Shown here: piece after piece, positions 62,253-64,000 of the stretch
Layout: each line of letters starts with the position of its first letter
How positions within the stretch are numbered: position 1 is the first letter of the stretch
Source of the DNA: Clostridiales bacterium
GTDB lineage: Bacteria > Bacillota > Clostridia > Peptostreptococcales > Anaerovoracaceae
Direction: 5' to 3'
Assembly: GCA_009911365.1 (NCBI GenBank)
Contig: QXXF01000008.1
Span: forward strand, 84,919-148,918
Length of the DNA: 64,000 bases
Notes under the pieces: generated by a model
Seen by the model: only the letters and a program-made list of their open reading frames with translations
Databases searched by the model: none
Told to the model about the DNA's origin: nothing
Program-made: the position numbers and the translations under genes

Positions 62253-63755
62253 TTGAGAGATCAATGGAATTCAAAAGTGGGCTTTCTGCTGGCCGCTATT
62301 GGTTCAGCTGTAGGCCTAGGTAACATTTGGCGTTTTCCATATGTTGCCGCAACGAACGGAGGCGGAGCGTTCTTGCTCCCATATTTTTTCGCGATCATTA
62401 CAGCAGGTATCCCAATTCTGATTTTAGAATACACCATGGGAAAAACCTATCGGGGAGGAGCACCTGTGACGTGGGCTAGAATGAATCGGAAATTCGAGTG
62501 GTTGGGATGGTTTCAGGCTATGATCGCTTTTGTCATCGGCATTTACTATTTTGCCATTGTCGTATGGGTCGTATCCTACATTGGATTTTCTTTTACCCAG
62601 GCTTGGGGCGCAGATCCTTCCGCGTTTTTCGTGGAATTCCTGGGACTGACTGACAGTGCGCTGAACCTGGGCGGCATTCAAACAAAACTGCTCATCCCAT
62701 TCTTTTTGATTTGGGCCATCGCCGCTTTCATCATGTACAAGGGGATCAGCAAAGGGATTGAGCTGGCATGTAAGATTTGTCTACCGATCCTGTTTGTCCT
62801 GATTCTGATCCTGGTGATCAGAGGTCTCACGCTGCCTGGCGCAGTAGACGGTCTGGAGTATATGTTCAAGCCGAATTGGAGCGCTCTGAAAGAGCCTAGC
62901 GTATGGGTAGCGGCTTATGGACAGATTTTCTACAGCTTGTCCATCGCCTTTGCTATTATGCTAGCGTATTCCAGCTATCTGCCGAAAAAGACGGACGTAG
63001 TAAACAGTGCATTCATTACGGCCACCGCCAACCATGGTTTTGAAATCTTCGCTGGCATCGGCGTGTTCAGCATCATGGGGTACATGGCTATGCAGCAGGG
63101 GGTTCCTGTGGATGATATTGCGGGTTCAGGGATCGGACTAGCTTTCATGACTTTCCCAACGGCCATTAGCGCGCTCCCTGCTTTGAACACGCTCTTTGGG
63201 ATCTGCTTCTTTGGTGCGTTGTTCACAGCAGGTGTCACTTCGCTGATTTCTATTTTGCAGGCAGTGGTTTCCAGCTTCCACGACAAGTTTGAGCTGGATC
63301 ATAAAAAAGCGGTCACACTGGTAATGGTGCCAGCCTTTGTTCTGAGTTTTCTATTCATCACAGGTGCGGGCATGAATATTTTGGATATTGTGGATGCGTT
63401 TATCAACAATGTGGGCATCGCCAGCGCAGGCGTGATCGAAGTCATTTTAGTGACGAGATTCTTTAATACGGAAAAACTTCGCCAGGAGGCGAATTCCTAT
63501 TCCAATTTTAGCATTGGAAGATGGTGGGTTTTCTCTCTGCGGATCATTACCACAGTGGTCCTTGGCATCATGCTGTTCCTGAACACTAAAGATTATCTTT
63601 ACAATGGTTATGGTGGATACGCCAGCTCCGATATCGCTGTTTTTGGCTGGGGAACCATCCTGTTCGTCATTGTTATTGCTGACCTTCTGACTGCCATGAG
63701 AGGCAAGGACGGTTATCGCGATCTTGATAAAATTGCCTATAAGGAGGTAAACTAG
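62253..63755 (+). CDS. Neurotransmitter:sodium symporter (NSS/SNF) family amino acid transporter
   Basis: 500 residues with 11-12 membrane segments. The NSS start region WNSKVGFLLAAIGSAVGLGNIWRFPYVAATNGGGAF is unmistakable and includes the Na+/substrate unwound helix 1; GAPVTWARMNRK and the TM6 region SLSIAFAIMLAYSSYL follow. Such transporters (LeuT, TnaT, MhsT, MetP) import amino acids with Na+. The TTG start is fixed by GAGGAGG 7 nt upstream. The small MetS-like gene behind it suggests a Met/Ala-type importer. Confidence 0.93.
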   Translation: MRDQWNSKVGFLLAAIGSAVGLGNIWRFPYVAATNGGGAFLLPYFFAIITAGIPILILEYTMGKTYRGGAPVTWARMNRKFEWLGWFQAMIAFVIGIYYFAIVVWVVSYIGFSFTQAWGADPSAFFVEFLGLTDSALNLGGIQTKLLIPFFLIWAIAAFIMYKGISKGIELACKICLPILFVLILILVIRGLTLPGAVDGLEYMFKPNWSALKEPSVWVAAYGQIFYSLSIAFAIMLAYSSYLPKKTDVVNSAFITATANHGFEIFAGIGVFSIMGYMAMQQGVPVDDIAGSGIGLAFMTFPTAISALPALNTLFGICFFGALFTAGVTSLISILQAVVSSFHDKFELDHKKAVTLVMVPAFVLSFLFITGAGMNILDIVDAFINNVGIASAGVIEVILVTRFFNTEKLRQEANSYSNFSIGRWWVFSLRIITTVVLGIMLFLNTKDYLYNGYGGYASSDIAVFGWGTILFVIVIADLLTAMRGKDGYRDLDKIAYKEVN

Positions 63756-63756
63756 T

Positions 63757-63903
63757 ATGAGCGCAGGTGCTATTGTCATGCTTCTCATCGCTGCCATTGG
63801 CCTCTGGGGAGGCTGCGGCGTGTCCATCGCTATCGCTATGAAGCACAGTAAGAAAAACAAACCGCAGGCACAAGAGGCGGCAGATGCTGGAGAACAAAAA
63901 TAA
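63757..63903 (+). CDS. MetS-like NSS transporter small subunit
   Basis: A 48-residue protein that starts MSAGAIVMLLIAAIGLWGG, has a single membrane segment and then a charged tail. The opening S-G-A-I and LWGG are as in the methionine and alanine importer small subunit family (MetS of Corynebacterium MetPS). It starts 1 bp after the NSS stop behind AAGGAGG. Too short for most gene finders. Confidence 0.82.
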   Translation: MSAGAIVMLLIAAIGLWGGCGVSIAIAMKHSKKNKPQAQEAADAGEQK

Positions 63904-63940
63904 GACATATGTTAGAAACAACGGAAGGGGGCGTCGCAAA

Positions 63941-63980
63941 ATAGATGAGTGATCATCTATGGAGCAACGCTCCATTTTTC
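63941..63980 (+). terminator. Tandem hairpins ending the NSS operon
   Basis: ATAGATGA/TCATCTAT (63941-63948, 63953-63960) is followed by ATGGAGC-AAC-GCTCCAT (63959-63975) and a T run. The second hairpin is the likely terminator; they share two bases, so only one can form fully at a time. Confidence 0.8.
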
Positions 63981-64000
63981 TGCTCAAAACAGAAAAGCAG

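Overview
The window looks like chromosome of an anaerobic, spore-forming Clostridia-type Firmicute. Sequence support: a spoVA operon, a monomeric [FeFe]-hydrogenase, a ferredoxin-domain EtfA with EtfB and acyl-CoA dehydrogenase, an AdoCbl-dependent ribonucleotide reductase, AGGAGG-type ribosome binding sites, and transporters and enzymes typical of amino-acid fermenters. Placement near the Anaerovoracaceae/Family XIII group is only an inference. I saw no rRNA, tRNA, CRISPR array or intact mobile element. Almost everything is on the minus strand; plus-strand genes are the PBP fragment, maf, deoC and an NSS transporter with its small subunit.

Layout. 0-6 kb: 3' end of a class A PBP, spoVAC-AD-AE, maf, a secreted subtilase. 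6-11 kb: [FeFe]-hydrogenase, then acyl-CoA dehydrogenase-etfB-etfA behind a strong promoter with a Rex-like operator. 11.5-19.6 kb: a large LPxTG-like surface protein, a decayed AAA-ATPase pseudogene, ileS. 19.8-27.5 kb: the accessory region of most interest. It holds two CaiB/BaiF CoA-transferases (one with Asn at the catalytic Asp position), a hotdog-fold beta-aminoacyl-CoA ammonia-lyase-like protein behind a sigma-54 promoter with paired upstream inverted repeats, two small unknown proteins, a frameshifted Na+/solute symporter, a 5'-truncated Fe-alcohol dehydrogenase and a PAS/sigma-54 activator. It reads as a regulated pathway for uptake, CoA activation and deamination of an unidentified amino or amine compound, partly decaying.

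27.6-44.5 kb: a solute-binding protein translationally coupled to a hybrid histidine kinase (no permease), metA-metY, then an operon of an unknown SHOCT-like protein, metF, a stand-alone MetH activation protein, metH and nrdJ, which joins the two cobalamin enzymes; then deoC, an MBL-fold hydrolase and a hipBA toxin-antitoxin pair with a predicted leaderless promoter. 44.5-50.2 kb: a complete pyrimidine operon pyrC-K-D-F-E-B-I. 50.3-53.4 kb: a two-component system with a secreted unknown protein, and an ECF-type sigma factor. 53.6-55.9 kb: a DDAH-type dimethylargininase with an APC amino-acid transporter. 56-62 kb: hypA-B-F-(ybaK-like)-C-D-E for [NiFe]-hydrogenase maturation, without structural hydrogenase genes here. 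62.2-64 kb: an NSS transporter with a 48-residue MetS-like subunit.

Genes working together: the acyl-CoA dehydrogenase/Etf complex could reduce an enoyl-CoA of the kind the lyase/CoA-transferase cluster would make; the [FeFe]-hydrogenase and hyp genes point to hydrogen metabolism; MetF, MetH and the activation protein form the methyl branch of methionine synthesis, with MetA/MetY supplying homocysteine. All functions are read from motifs and remembered family features; no database search was run.
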